NCBI GenBank assembly: GCA_018826295.1
Contig: JAHJZX010000042.1
Location: forward strand, 1 to 64,000
Origin: Gammaproteobacteria bacterium
GTDB lineage: Bacteria > Pseudomonadota > Gammaproteobacteria > Enterobacterales > Alteromonadaceae
Direction: 5' to 3'
Length of the DNA stretch: 64,000 bases
Part shown: positions 43,593-51,929 of the stretch, one piece after another
Layout: each line of letters opens with the position of its first letter
Position numbering within the stretch: the stretch's first letter is position 1
The notes under the pieces: generated by a model
Databases searched by the model: none
The model's input: only the letters and a program-made list of their open reading frames with translations
What the model was told of the DNA's origin: nothing
Program-made: the position numbers and the translations under genes

Positions 43593-43908
43593 AGTTCTCT
43601 CCTTCGAATGTTGCTATTTTTTAGAGCAAGAGCCGCTTCATTTGCTTTTCGGAAGCTCCGGGTCACAGGAAACTTAGGGTCAGATCTTACCTTTTACCAC
43701 CTAACACCTTGTTCTTTATATCAGCCCCACAACACCACCACCTTTACCTTAAACACCGTCAAGCATTTAAATCGGCTAAGTCCTTAAACAGCTTGGATGT
43801 ACTTTGCCACGACCAATGTCAGCAAACGCTATGCTGCCATTTTGGCGCCGGAGAAAACCAACCAACTGCTGATTTATTGCTGATATTGATAGCCGTTAGC
43901 TAAAAAAG
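43593..43908. other. Repeat-rich spacer C
   Basis: This 316-base spacer has no gene. It holds a REP-like motif at about 43669-43705 (TTAGGGTCAGATCTTACC), the partial spacer repeat at 43734-43777 and the second shared block at 43854-43892. The order of these parts matches the spacer at 41460-41725. Confidence 0.7.
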
Positions 43909-44217
43909 CTAACCAGCTTGGGTGGGATTCACTGTTTGCACAGTAATTTGCAGCCCAAGTGCTTTGGCTACTTTAGCGACGGTGGCAAAGGTTGGGTTAC
44001 CGTCTGGTGAAAAGGCTTTATACAGCCCTTCGCGGCTGATGCCGGTATCGCGCGCCAGTTGGCTCATGTTTTTTGCTTTGGCAATGACACCTAAAGCATG
44101 GATGATAAACGCCGGATCATCGCCCGCTTCTTCGATACAGGCTTCAAGATATAGCTGAATATCTTCGTCAGTTTTTAAATGCTCTGCGCTGTCCCAACGC
44201 GTGGTTTTAATAGCCAT
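43909..44217 (-). CDS. Antitoxin of the HI1420 addiction-module family, no toxin beside it
   Basis: The 102-residue protein matches the 'addiction module antidote' family (HI1420-like): KTTRWDSAEHLKTDEDIQLYLEA-type start, then a lambda-repressor-like HTH (MSQLARDTGISREGLYKAF, about 50-70). The usual partner is a RelE/HigB-like toxin gene directly upstream. Here the upstream gene is another antitoxin, with 38 bases between, and no toxin frame is seen on either side. Confidence 0.85.
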   Translation of the reverse strand: MAIKTTRWDSAEHLKTDEDIQLYLEACIEEAGDDPAFIIHALGVIAKAKNMSQLARDTGISREGLYKAFSPDGNPTFATVAKVAKALGLQITVQTVNPTQAG

Positions 44218-44255
44218 AACCTACACCTCTGCCCATATCGTTTGACTACAGCAGC

Positions 44256-44570
44256 TTACGCCACTGATTTGGCAATATTCTGCGCCACAACATAGGCTTT
44301 GTACTGGGCGTCAATTTTAAAAAACACCTCTACCGGCGCGTTATAAACCCGCTTAATCTTGGTAGCCAGGTCAATGCTTAACTCACTTTCGCCGTTGATA
44401 AAACGGGTAATGGTAGATTTAGCCACATTCAGATCACGGGCCGCATCGGCTGCTGTCAGGTTTTTACGCTGCAGATAGCGTTTAAAATGCGCACCGGCGG
44501 CTTTTGGCGGGCCAATCAGGCCCATCTCCCGCAGGTTTTCACTGCTTAGCAATTCAGTATTGTTTGTCAT
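44256..44570 (-). CDS. HigA-like HTH antitoxin, no toxin beside it
   Basis: The 104-residue protein has an XRE-type HTH typical of HigA antitoxins: a GAHFKRYLQRKNLTAADAA segment, then VAKSTITRFINGESELSID. HigA normally follows higB, but no toxin frame is found upstream (44571-44780) or downstream. It may be a solitary regulator or a leftover of a decayed module. Confidence 0.82.
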   Translation of the reverse strand: MTNNTELLSSENLREMGLIGPPKAAGAHFKRYLQRKNLTAADAARDLNVAKSTITRFINGESELSIDLATKIKRVYNAPVEVFFKIDAQYKAYVVAQNIAKSVA

Positions 44571-44780
44571 TTCATCTATTACCTTAACATTGAACCACGC
44601 GTTGAAATTATCCCGCGAACCTTATGTCAGTTCAGCTTAGTCCTTGAGCTGAACGTTGAAAAGCTTTGACTTCAGCAGCCTCGCCAGAGACTAAACTTCT
44701 GGCGTTAAACAGCGCCATTTGCTTTAACCCCGCAATCCGCTAAGCTGCTTTACACCCTTTTACCTACTGCCGGATAAACC

Positions 44781-45536
44781 ATGCGTATGCTGCTTACTAT
44801 TGCAGGCTATGTGCTGGCGGGCTACTGCCTGCTTTGCTTATTACTGTACTTGCTGCAGCGGCAGTTAATTTATTACCCGGTAGCAGCGCAGTTGCCGCCA
44901 ACTGAACCGCTGGTGCTGCAACAAACCGATGCCACTGTGCTGGTTAGCCAACAACCGCGCGATAGCAGCCAGGCGCTGCTGTATTTTGGCGGCAACGCTG
45001 AGGATGTCAGTGTGTATTTGCCGGAATTTGCGGCGGCTTTTCCAAACCATGCCATTTACCTTATGCACTATCGCGGTTATGGCGGTAGTTCCGGCAAGCC
45101 ATCAGAGCAGGCACTTATCGCCGATGCGTTAGCGCTGTTTGATCAGCTGCACAGCAAACACAGTGCTATTACGGTAATTGGCCGCAGCCTGGGCTCTGGC
45201 GTTGCGGTACAACTGGCGGCGCAGCGTGAGGTAGCTCAACTGGTGCTGATAGCGCCGTTTGACAGCCTGAGCGCACTGGCACAGAGGCAGTTCCCGCTGT
45301 TTCCGGTTAAGTGGCTGCTAAAAGATACTTATAGATCCGCTGACTATGCGCCAGCCATTAGCAGCCGCACGCTGCTGTTAGTGGCAGAGCAGGATGAAAT
45401 TATCGGCCGGGCCCGCAGCGAGGCGCTGTATCAGGCCTTTACGCCAGGCGTTGCTACGCTTAAAAGCTACAGCGGCAGCCACAATAGCGACCTGGCTGCC
45501 AGCCAAATTGCCGCCTGGCTGGCTACTGCGCCATAA
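44781..45536 (+). CDS. Membrane-anchored alpha/beta hydrolase (BEM46/ABHD13-like)
   Basis: The 251-residue protein has an N-terminal membrane anchor (TIAGYVLAGYCLLCLLLYLL) followed by QRQLIYYPV, characteristic of this hydrolase group. It has the nucleophile in VIGRSLGSGVAVQLA, the acid in LLLVAEQDEIIG and the histidine in YSGSHNSDL. The active site likely faces the periplasm or stays membrane-bound. The substrate is unknown. Single gene, divergent from the HigA-like gene. Confidence 0.85.
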   Translation: MRMLLTIAGYVLAGYCLLCLLLYLLQRQLIYYPVAAQLPPTEPLVLQQTDATVLVSQQPRDSSQALLYFGGNAEDVSVYLPEFAAAFPNHAIYLMHYRGYGGSSGKPSEQALIADALALFDQLHSKHSAITVIGRSLGSGVAVQLAAQREVAQLVLIAPFDSLSALAQRQFPLFPVKWLLKDTYRSADYAPAISSRTLLLVAEQDEIIGRARSEALYQAFTPGVATLKSYSGSHNSDLAASQIAAWLATAP

Positions 45537-45585
45537 CATATTGATATAGCCAGCTTTGAGCCAGTTGCCGACTCAGTACTGATAT

Positions 45586-46521
45586 CTAACTGCCACGAAA
45601 GGTATTTTTATACTGCATTGGCGATATCGCCAGGTATTTTCTGAAGTTATGCCTAAGCGTTACCGCATTGTCAAAGCCGGAGCGGGCGGCGATTTCGTCG
45701 ATGGATAGTTCGCTTATCTCAAGCAGCGATTTGGCCACTTCCAGCTTACGCTCGTTTAGCCATTGCAGTGCTGTCATGTTGTAGTTTTTAGTAAACTGCC
45801 GGTCGAAGGTGCGCCTGGTCATACTGGCTTTTTTTGCGATGTCATCAATACTGAGTGCGCCAGACAGGTTGTTGGTTGCCCAGTCCAGTGCTTGCGACAT
45901 ACCGGTTTTGCTAAGTGTCACCGGCTTTTCGACAAACTGCGCCTGGCCACCACTGCGATGGGCCGGCAGTACCAGCCGCCTGGCGACGCTGTTGGCACAG
46001 TGATAACCAAAGTCACGGCGAATCACCTCTATGCCTAAATCAATGCCTGCGGCGCTGCCGGCCGAGCAGCCTATCAGGCCGTCATATTCATACAAAATAT
46101 TGTCTTTATAACGGATATGCGGAAAGCGCTGTTTAAATTGCGTGGCATAGCGCCAGTGCGTGGTGGCAATGCGGTTATCTAATAAACCGGCCGCCGCCAG
46201 TAAAAATGAGCCGGAGCAAAAGCTGATGATGCGACCGCCACGTTGATAGTGTTCCAGCAAGGCGCTAATCAACTTTGCCTCCGGTTGCAGTGTTGCTACC
46301 GCAAAGCTGGGTATCACCAGCAAGTCTGACGGCGGTAAGCTATCTACCCTCTCGCACAACAGTGCGCTACCGGCCAGGCCACTATAGTGCTGGCATGATA
46401 GCGAAACGATTTGTGTACTGTACCAATTGGTAAATTCCGGTCGCGGCATGGCAAATAACTCTACCGCACAGCCCAGCTCAAATAATGACAATTGTTCGGT
46501 TAATAGAATGGTTACCCGCAT
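45586..46521 (-). CDS. ftrA: FtrA/GlxA-type transcriptional regulator (DJ-1/PfpI plus AraC HTH)
   Basis: The 311-residue protein has a DJ-1/PfpI-like domain (about 1-185) with ISFCSGSFLLAAAGLLD, and a C-terminal AraC domain (about 210-311, LSIDDIAKKASMTRRTFDRQF and DEIAARSGFDNAVTLRHNF). It is of the FtrA type, commonly divergent from a rhodanese-like gene, as here (46644). It probably controls that gene; the signal is unknown. The intergenic region of 122 bases should carry its operator. Confidence 0.85.
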   Translation of the reverse strand: MRVTILLTEQLSLFELGCAVELFAMPRPEFTNWYSTQIVSLSCQHYSGLAGSALLCERVDSLPPSDLLVIPSFAVATLQPEAKLISALLEHYQRGGRIISFCSGSFLLAAAGLLDNRIATTHWRYATQFKQRFPHIRYKDNILYEYDGLIGCSAGSAAGIDLGIEVIRRDFGYHCANSVARRLVLPAHRSGGQAQFVEKPVTLSKTGMSQALDWATNNLSGALSIDDIAKKASMTRRTFDRQFTKNYNMTALQWLNERKLEVAKSLLEISELSIDEIAARSGFDNAVTLRHNFRKYLAISPMQYKNTFRGS

Positions 46522-46643
46522 GCTGTAGTTATCTCAGATACATTTTGTCTTGATATTATCGTAGACTGTCTATTTAGACAATTTCGCAAAATCGGCGCAC
46601 CACTGATAATGCAGACTCCAAACCACAAGATCGGAGACAAAAC

Positions 46644-47042
46644 ATGCATTCAACAGTTGTAAGACCTAAACCTGCAACCAGTGCCGAAGCACTGGCCCAT
46701 TTTCAACGTTTAATGACATTTGAAACAGACTGCTGGGATGTGCACTATGCGCTTAACAATAACCTGCAGGACTTTGTGCTGCTTGACGTGCGCGCCTTAG
46801 ATACGGCCAAAAAAGGCTATATTGCCGGGGCAACATTACTGCCTTATCCAACCATTAATGCAACCACGCTTAGCAGTTACCCCGAGGACACAGTGTTTGT
46901 GGTGTACTGCGCCGGGCCGCACTGCAACGCGACCGAGAAAGCCGCAATTAAGTTAGCCCGCTTAGGTCGCCCGGTGAAAAAAATGCTAGGCGGGGTAACA
47001 GGCTGGATTGATGAAGGCTTTGAGCTTGTAAATGATGCCTGA
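46644..47042 (+). CDS. Rhodanese-like protein
   Basis: The 132-residue single-domain protein has LLDVRALDTAKKGYIAGA and the active-site loop with Cys in VVYCAGPHCNATEKAA, then GGVTGWIDEGF. This loop is of the type seen in the rhodanese partners of FtrA regulators. It may act in sulfur transfer or relief of thiol stress. It is divergent from ftrA and has GGAG seven bases before its ATG. Confidence 0.9.
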   Translation: MHSTVVRPKPATSAEALAHFQRLMTFETDCWDVHYALNNNLQDFVLLDVRALDTAKKGYIAGATLLPYPTINATTLSSYPEDTVFVVYCAGPHCNATEKAAIKLARLGRPVKKMLGGVTGWIDEGFELVNDA

Positions 47043-47064
47043 TGCTGTAAAAAGGCCCAAGAGT

Positions 47065-47105
47065 CAGGTCTTGCTTTTAAGCTGGACGGCAAAAGACAAG
47101 ACCTG
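47065..47105. repeat. REP-like inverted pair
   Basis: The arms CAGGTCTTGCTTTT (47065-47078) and AAAAGACAAGACCTG (47091-47105) form an imperfect hairpin. The arm is the same motif as the REP-like units at 40840-40937. It lies between the rhodanese gene and acuR. Confidence 0.75.
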
Positions 47106-47171
47106 CCCCTGACGGCCCCTACCTCGTATATCAACCGCAAAAAAGCTTCGACCTTTGTCTAATGCGCTTTT

Positions 47172-47188
47172 ATAGACGATCGGTCTAT
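47172..47188. promoter_or_regulatory. AcuR operator
   Basis: A palindrome ATAGAC-GATCG-GTCTAT, with perfect six-base arms, lies ten bases before the acuR start. It resembles the TAGACCGATCGGTCTA-type sites of AcuR-like TetR regulators, so acuR is probably autoregulated and derepressed by acrylate or a related inducer. Confidence 0.7.
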
Positions 47189-47198
47189 TATTATTGCC

Positions 47199-47849
47199 AT
47201 GACAACATTAAATATCACACCTCGCCGAGGCAGGCCGCCAAAGTTAGCGGCACAACAGCGGGATATCCGCGCCGAGCTGATTAGAAGCGGGCTTGAGCAT
47301 TTAACCGAAATCGGTTTTACCGCCTCTGGCCTGGATAAAATACTAAAAAGCGTCGGGGTGCCTAAAGGCTCGTTTTATTTTTACTTTAAAAGTAAAGAAG
47401 CCTTCGGCCACGCCGTGCTTGAAAGCTACGCCAGCTACTTTGCCAGTAAGTTAGATAGTTGCTTGCTTGATCAGCGCTTTTCGCCGCTTAGGCGGATCGG
47501 CAATTTTGTCGATGATGCCAAACAGGGCATGGCCCGGCATCGGTTTAAGCGCGGCTGCCTGGTGGGCAATTTAGGCCAGGAAGTAGATGTATTACCCGAA
47601 AGCTTTCGAGCGGTGCTGATTGCCATCTTTCACAGCTGGCAGCAGCGTATTGCCGCCTGCCTGCGCGAGGCACAACTGGCCGGTGAGTTAGCACCAACGG
47701 CTGATTGCACTGCACTGGCCGAGTTTTTCTGGATTGGCTGGGAGGGTGCGGTCAGCCGCTCGCGGCTGGAGCAAAGTACAAAACCGTTAGAGCGCTATCT
47801 GGCGCTGTTTATTCAGGGGTTAGACAAGTCAATTTTTGTTAATAAATAG
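47199..47849 (+). CDS. acuR: TetR-family regulator AcuR
   Basis: The 216-residue protein has an N-terminal TetR HTH (RAELIRSGLEHLTEIGFTAS, then VPKGSFYFYFKSKEAF) and a helical effector domain with GCLVGNLGQEVD. The RGRPPKLAAQQRD arm is typical. It is followed by acuI after 25 bases, the known acuR-acuI pairing for acrylate/DMSP responses. The palindromic operator lies just upstream. Confidence 0.9.
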   Translation: MTTLNITPRRGRPPKLAAQQRDIRAELIRSGLEHLTEIGFTASGLDKILKSVGVPKGSFYFYFKSKEAFGHAVLESYASYFASKLDSCLLDQRFSPLRRIGNFVDDAKQGMARHRFKRGCLVGNLGQEVDVLPESFRAVLIAIFHSWQQRIAACLREAQLAGELAPTADCTALAEFFWIGWEGAVSRSRLEQSTKPLERYLALFIQGLDKSIFVNK

Positions 47850-47874
47850 GCGTTATGTCTATTGGGGAGACACT

Positions 47875-48861
47875 ATGTTTAAAGGCGTATTAATTGAAAA
47901 AGACGAGAACGGTTATCGTGCCGCGCTTAAAGATTTAGACGACTCCGTGCTAATGGACGGCGATACGCGGCTTAGTGTGACTTACAGCACGCTTAATTAT
48001 AAAGATGCACTGGCCATAAGCGGTAAAGCCCCGGTGGTGCGTAAATTCCCTATGATCCCCGGCATTGATTTAGCCGGCACAGTAATAAGCTGCAGCTCGG
48101 GTAAGTTTAAAGCCGGTGACGAGGTGCTGCTAAATGGCTTTGGCGTTGGCGAAGCGCACTGCGGCGGCCTGGCGCAACAAGCGCGGCTTAACAGCGATTG
48201 GTTAATTGCCCTGCCCAAGGGCTTATCAGCCAAACAAGCGATGGCGATTGGCACTGCAGGTTACACCGCTATGCTGTGTGTGATGGCGCTGCAAAAGCAT
48301 GGCGTAACGCCGGAAAACGGCGAAATACTGGTTACCGGCGCCAATGGTGGCGTGGGCAGCTATGCCATAGCGATACTGGCAAAACTGGGTTACAGCGTTG
48401 TCGCCGCGACCGGCAGAATGGCAGAAGCCGACTACTTAACAGCACTTGGCGCCAGCGGCATTATTGACCGGCATACGCTGTCTGAACCCGGTAAGCCGCT
48501 GGCCAAAGAGCGCTGGGCTGGCGTGGTAGATTCTGTTGGCAGCCATACACTGGTTAATGCCTGTGCCAGCACTAAGTACGGCGGTGTTGTTGCCGCCTGT
48601 GGCCTGGCGCAGGGCATGGATTTACCGGGCACGGTAGCGCCTTTTATTCTGCGCGGTGTGACCTTAGCCGGTATCGACAGCGTGATGCGCCCGCTTCAAG
48701 ATCGCATCGAGGCCTGGGAAAAATTGGCAAAGCTGTTAGACGCCGGCACGCTGGGAAATATCGCCACCGAAATCGGTTTATCGCAGGTGTGTGATACCGC
48801 ACAGCAATTGCTTGAGGGCAAGGTGCGGGGGCGTATCGTAGTGAATGTGAATCAGCTTTAG
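47875..48861 (+). CDS. acuI: Acryloyl-CoA reductase AcuI
   Basis: The 328-residue protein is a medium-chain dehydrogenase/reductase of the YhdH/AcuI group: SVTYSTLNYKDALAISGK, FPMIPGIDLAGTV, and the NADPH site VTGANGGVGSYAIAIL. It lacks the catalytic zinc ligands, as the group does. It reduces toxic acryloyl-CoA to propionyl-CoA. The ATG at 47875 has GGGGAGA five bases upstream; the frame is open 13 codons further but overlaps the acuR end. Confidence 0.94.
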   Translation: MFKGVLIEKDENGYRAALKDLDDSVLMDGDTRLSVTYSTLNYKDALAISGKAPVVRKFPMIPGIDLAGTVISCSSGKFKAGDEVLLNGFGVGEAHCGGLAQQARLNSDWLIALPKGLSAKQAMAIGTAGYTAMLCVMALQKHGVTPENGEILVTGANGGVGSYAIAILAKLGYSVVAATGRMAEADYLTALGASGIIDRHTLSEPGKPLAKERWAGVVDSVGSHTLVNACASTKYGGVVAACGLAQGMDLPGTVAPFILRGVTLAGIDSVMRPLQDRIEAWEKLAKLLDAGTLGNIATEIGLSQVCDTAQQLLEGKVRGRIVVNVNQL

Positions 48862-48872
48862 GTTAAGCCATC

Positions 48873-48917
48873 AGCGGTAATACCCAGCTACTGTTTAGCT
48901 ACGCTATGATTACCGCT
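48873..48917 (+). terminator. Hairpin between acuI and the monooxygenase gene
   Basis: The arms AGCGGTAAT (48873-48881) and ATTACCGCT (48909-48917) enclose an inner AGCTA/TAGCT hairpin. There is no T-run, but its place between converging genes suggests an mRNA end structure. Confidence 0.4.
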
Positions 48918-48950
48918 GCAATGGCACACTAGCGTTAGCCTGTCTTGCCG

Positions 48951-49319
48951 TTATTGATCTTTGCCCGCTATTGCCCCAACAGTGCCATTGCTGGCGATAA
49001 CCTGATACTGGCCCGGCGAAACCACTATAGGTGCGGGAAAGCCACGTCCCAGCACCCGCATGCCATCGTTGTTTTCACCGTCGGCGTTGGCAAAACCGTT
49101 GTTGACCACTGCAGCAAAATGCTCGTACGACGCCCACACCACGATATTGACATACTGAATGCTGCCATCGTCCTGTCGGTTAATGGATTTATAAAAGGTT
49201 GAACTGACAAAGCCTGCTTGTTTACTAAAGTAGTTTACATATTCCTGCCGCACGTGCTCGGCTTGCGGCTCCATACCGGCAGGTACGGAAATGGTATTAA
49301 TAACACTTAACTGCGGCAT
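48951..49319 (-). CDS. Antibiotic-biosynthesis-monooxygenase (ABM) domain protein
   Basis: The 122-residue protein has the ferredoxin-like ABM pattern: VINTISVPAGMEPQAEHV, QAGFVSSTFYKSINR and NIVVWASYEHFAAVV. Family members are cofactor-free monooxygenases or small-molecule sensors. The C-terminal tail is longer than usual. It is convergent with acuI. The substrate is unknown. Confidence 0.82.
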   Translation of the reverse strand: MPQLSVINTISVPAGMEPQAEHVRQEYVNYFSKQAGFVSSTFYKSINRQDDGSIQYVNIVVWASYEHFAAVVNNGFANADGENNDGMRVLGRGFPAPIVVSPGQYQVIASNGTVGAIAGKDQ

Positions 49320-49389
49320 AAAAACCTTACCTGTTATGTCAGATCTTTGCTGCGGATGCTAAAAAAATAGCAGGCAGCACTGGTTACTG

Positions 49390-49653
49390 TCACGACCATA
49401 AAATACTTAAAATAATTAATCCCATCACAGCTGACATAAACAGCACATAATATACCGAGCTGGTTAGCCAGAATTTCAGCAGCGTTTTACCCCAGCCTTG
49501 CTGATATAGCTTTTTTTTCCTGGCCGCAGCAGTGGCAAAAATCCCCATGTAAGATGGCATAGCAGTTATCACACTGCTGCGCTGATACATCCATTTTTTA
49601 CACTCTGTTGATTTTTCCTGCAATGATTCTACGTTAAGTAATTGTTTTGGCAA
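49390..49653 (-). CDS. Possible small membrane protein
   Basis: This 87-codon frame has a basic segment (ATAAARKKKLYQQGWGK) followed by a strong membrane helix (TSSVYYVLFMSAVMGLIILSILW). The start would be TTG and no clear ribosome site is seen; a shorter form starting at a later TTG is possible. I do not recognise it. It may be a real small inner-membrane protein. Confidence 0.45.
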   Translation of the reverse strand: MPKQLLNVESLQEKSTECKKWMYQRSSVITAMPSYMGIFATAAARKKKLYQQGWGKTLLKFWLTSSVYYVLFMSAVMGLIILSILWS

Positions 49654-49706
49654 CCGTTGCCCAAAAAACGCTTGCGGCTAATTAATTGACTAACGCATAT
49701 TCGTTT

Positions 49707-50645
49707 TCAGCTCCCCTCAGTTTGCGACGACTCCCGGCTCTGCTTTAGTTTTTTCATCAACCATAATTGATATCGTTGTTTCGCTGCATCTGTGACAAGC
49801 AACTCGGCCTGCTCTGTTACTGAATAATGCCGGCTCAGCGGTGATATTTGTATCTCTTCACCTTTGTTATTACGACACTTTCCGCAATAAAAAGCCGGCA
49901 TTTTACGGACCCAGTGCTCACCTTGATAAATATAAGACAGACCACTTTTAGATGCCGTTACCACATCAATATACCCGGCTTCTGCTGCCGGTTTTTTAAT
50001 ATAGGCAAGCAGATCTCTGTCTACTGTTTTAACTTTCTGCTTCGCCCGGCGTTTAGCGGGTTCAGTGGCCGCATTGCCATGTAGCGATCGCATTATTAAC
50101 CGCGCATATTGCGTGTAACCTTGCTCATTAAAGGCGCTAGATGACGGATTCATAAAGCCATGCTCAAAATGGGTAGGCTGTGCGCTTACACCCGATTTGG
50201 CTTGCAGCTGCGCACAGACAGCAGCCACATCGAAATGCGGCTCGCTGCAGCCAAAGATAACCTTAGTGGCGAGTTGCGGTTGAAGCACTACATGCTGGTG
50301 AATTTGGCCAGGGTAAAACAGTATCGCCTGCTTTACCTGAGCGCTGTCGCATGTTGCCAGCGCACGCCATAGCGCCGTCGCGCCAGCACTAAAACCCAGG
50401 GCAACATCGTAAGCCTGCCCGCTGCTTTGCAGCGCCTGTGCCGCGATAACAGCATAATTATCGTGCCCGCACTGGGCGATATAAGCATCATAGGCCTGGG
50501 CTTCACCGGCAAACTGCTGCGCCTTACCCTGATAAGGGTCAACCAAGTGCAGCGTGGCGCCGCTTTGGCGTAAATCGACCAGCAGACGCTCCAGGCCTGA
50601 ACAGGCGCCAAAGATATCGCTCAGCACTAATACCCGTGTTGTCAC
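49707..50645 (-). CDS. Dienelactone-hydrolase-like protein with CxxC tail
   Basis: The 312-residue protein has an N-terminal DLH-type alpha/beta hydrolase (about 1-195) with the nucleophile Ser in ALGFSAGATALW and the histidine in HFEHGFMNP; the usual DLH Cys is replaced by Ser. The basic C-terminal part (about 195-312) contains FYCGKCRNNKGEE, which could bind zinc or nucleic acid. The start is GTG at 50645 with GGAG five bases upstream. The fusion looks unusual and its role is unknown. Confidence 0.75.
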   Translation of the reverse strand: MTTRVLVLSDIFGACSGLERLLVDLRQSGATLHLVDPYQGKAQQFAGEAQAYDAYIAQCGHDNYAVIAAQALQSSGQAYDVALGFSAGATALWRALATCDSAQVKQAILFYPGQIHQHVVLQPQLATKVIFGCSEPHFDVAAVCAQLQAKSGVSAQPTHFEHGFMNPSSSAFNEQGYTQYARLIMRSLHGNAATEPAKRRAKQKVKTVDRDLLAYIKKPAAEAGYIDVVTASKSGLSYIYQGEHWVRKMPAFYCGKCRNNKGEEIQISPLSRHYSVTEQAELLVTDAAKQRYQLWLMKKLKQSRESSQTEGS

Positions 50646-50770
50646 CTTTACTCCTTAAAATCAAGTCAACTAACACGCCAAATTACAGGTTTAGTTATCT
50701 TGCCGCAAATATACAATTTAGCGGCCTAAGCTGCTGCTAAGCTCACTGCAGTTAATAACGGAGGCATACA

Positions 50771-51673
50771 ATGCGATTACATAGCGTGAAATCCGGCTTG
50801 CTGCTAAGTGCAGCCTTGCTGTTGCTGGTAGTGACGGCTAAGGCACTGGCTGTAAATGATGACTATCGGCAGCTGAGGTTAAACACCTTTCCTGAACTTA
50901 ACGCCACCAGCCTGCAAACGCTGGATAACAGCAAACCTCTGTACGTCAAACTGTGGGCCAGTTGGTGTAAGCCATGCCTGGAGCAAATGCCGCACTTTCA
51001 GAAGTTGTATCAGCAGTACGGTGACAAGGTGAACTTTGTTGCAGTAAATATCGATATCAATGAAAAAAGCGCAGAAATCGCCGCAGTCATTGCCCGCTTT
51101 GACCTCAGTATGCCGGTATGGCTGGATGTAGAAAGCAGACTGGCAGTAGCGCTGGGGTTGGTAGGTACGCCCTACTCCGTACTGATTAACAGTAACGGTG
51201 AACAAGTGTATAGCAGCCATGAATCGGACGCACTATTAGATGGCTTTTTGCAGCGTTTAGCGAAAGGCCAGCAGTTACCCGCAGCTAATACCGCAACGTT
51301 AACCGCAGCGGCACAACAACAACTGCTGCAACCTTATTTAACCGGCGAACACAGTCTGTTTTTTACCGCGACCTGGTGCGACTGGTATCTGGCCGATTCG
51401 CGCCCTCTGATGTCTGAAGCGTGCAGCACTGCCCAGAAACGTTTACCGCAACTGGCAGCAAAACTGCCCGGACCGCCACTTAAGGTTATTGTGAATCACT
51501 TATGGACCGACGATAACGCCGTAACCGAATTTAAACAGAAGTACCAGCTTAAGCTGCCGGTAACTATTGATGAACATGGTGTACTGTTTCGCCAGTTTAA
51601 TGTGCGCACGCTTCCAGTTTTAATCCAAATTAAAGACGGTAAAGTGCTTACAACCACTACCGATTTCAATTAA
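50771..51673 (+). CDS. Exported thioredoxin-like protein with two domains
   Basis: The 300-residue protein has a signal peptide (LLLSAALLLLVVTAKALA). The first TlpA/thioredoxin domain (about 45-165) has the active site ASWCKPCLEQMP and the cis-Pro GTPYSVLI. The second part (about 190-300) looks like another thioredoxin fold (LFFTATWCDWYLAD and VRTLPVLIQIKDG), but lacks the second active-site cysteine there. Likely a periplasmic thiol-disulfide protein. GGAGG lies six bases before the ATG. Confidence 0.85.
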   Translation: MRLHSVKSGLLLSAALLLLVVTAKALAVNDDYRQLRLNTFPELNATSLQTLDNSKPLYVKLWASWCKPCLEQMPHFQKLYQQYGDKVNFVAVNIDINEKSAEIAAVIARFDLSMPVWLDVESRLAVALGLVGTPYSVLINSNGEQVYSSHESDALLDGFLQRLAKGQQLPAANTATLTAAAQQQLLQPYLTGEHSLFFTATWCDWYLADSRPLMSEACSTAQKRLPQLAAKLPGPPLKVIVNHLWTDDNAVTEFKQKYQLKLPVTIDEHGVLFRQFNVRTLPVLIQIKDGKVLTTTTDFN

Positions 51674-51929
51674 GCCGTGGCTCTGCCCGCAGCTGCGCCG
51701 GAGACGACGAAAAAAAGGCGCTACCAAAGTATCGGTATAATCAGTATCTGGAAAAGCGGATTTTTACCCTCACAGCAGAGTAAGTTCTGCTGTGAGCTGC
51801 TGCCGTAACAAACGGATAGGACGCGCAGCCAACAGACATGGTGCATTTTTACGTCACGCCGATGACAGGTTCAAACTGCGTTGCGGTAACTTGCTGATGT
51901 AAATACTAAGTCGAACCTGTACTACCGGC

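Noticed and set aside
41460-43908. Integron gene-cassette array with attC sites
   Set aside because: The spacers repeat, but I could not find the paired RYYYAAC/GTTRRRY core sites of attC or an integrase; kept as an unexplained modular repeat instead.
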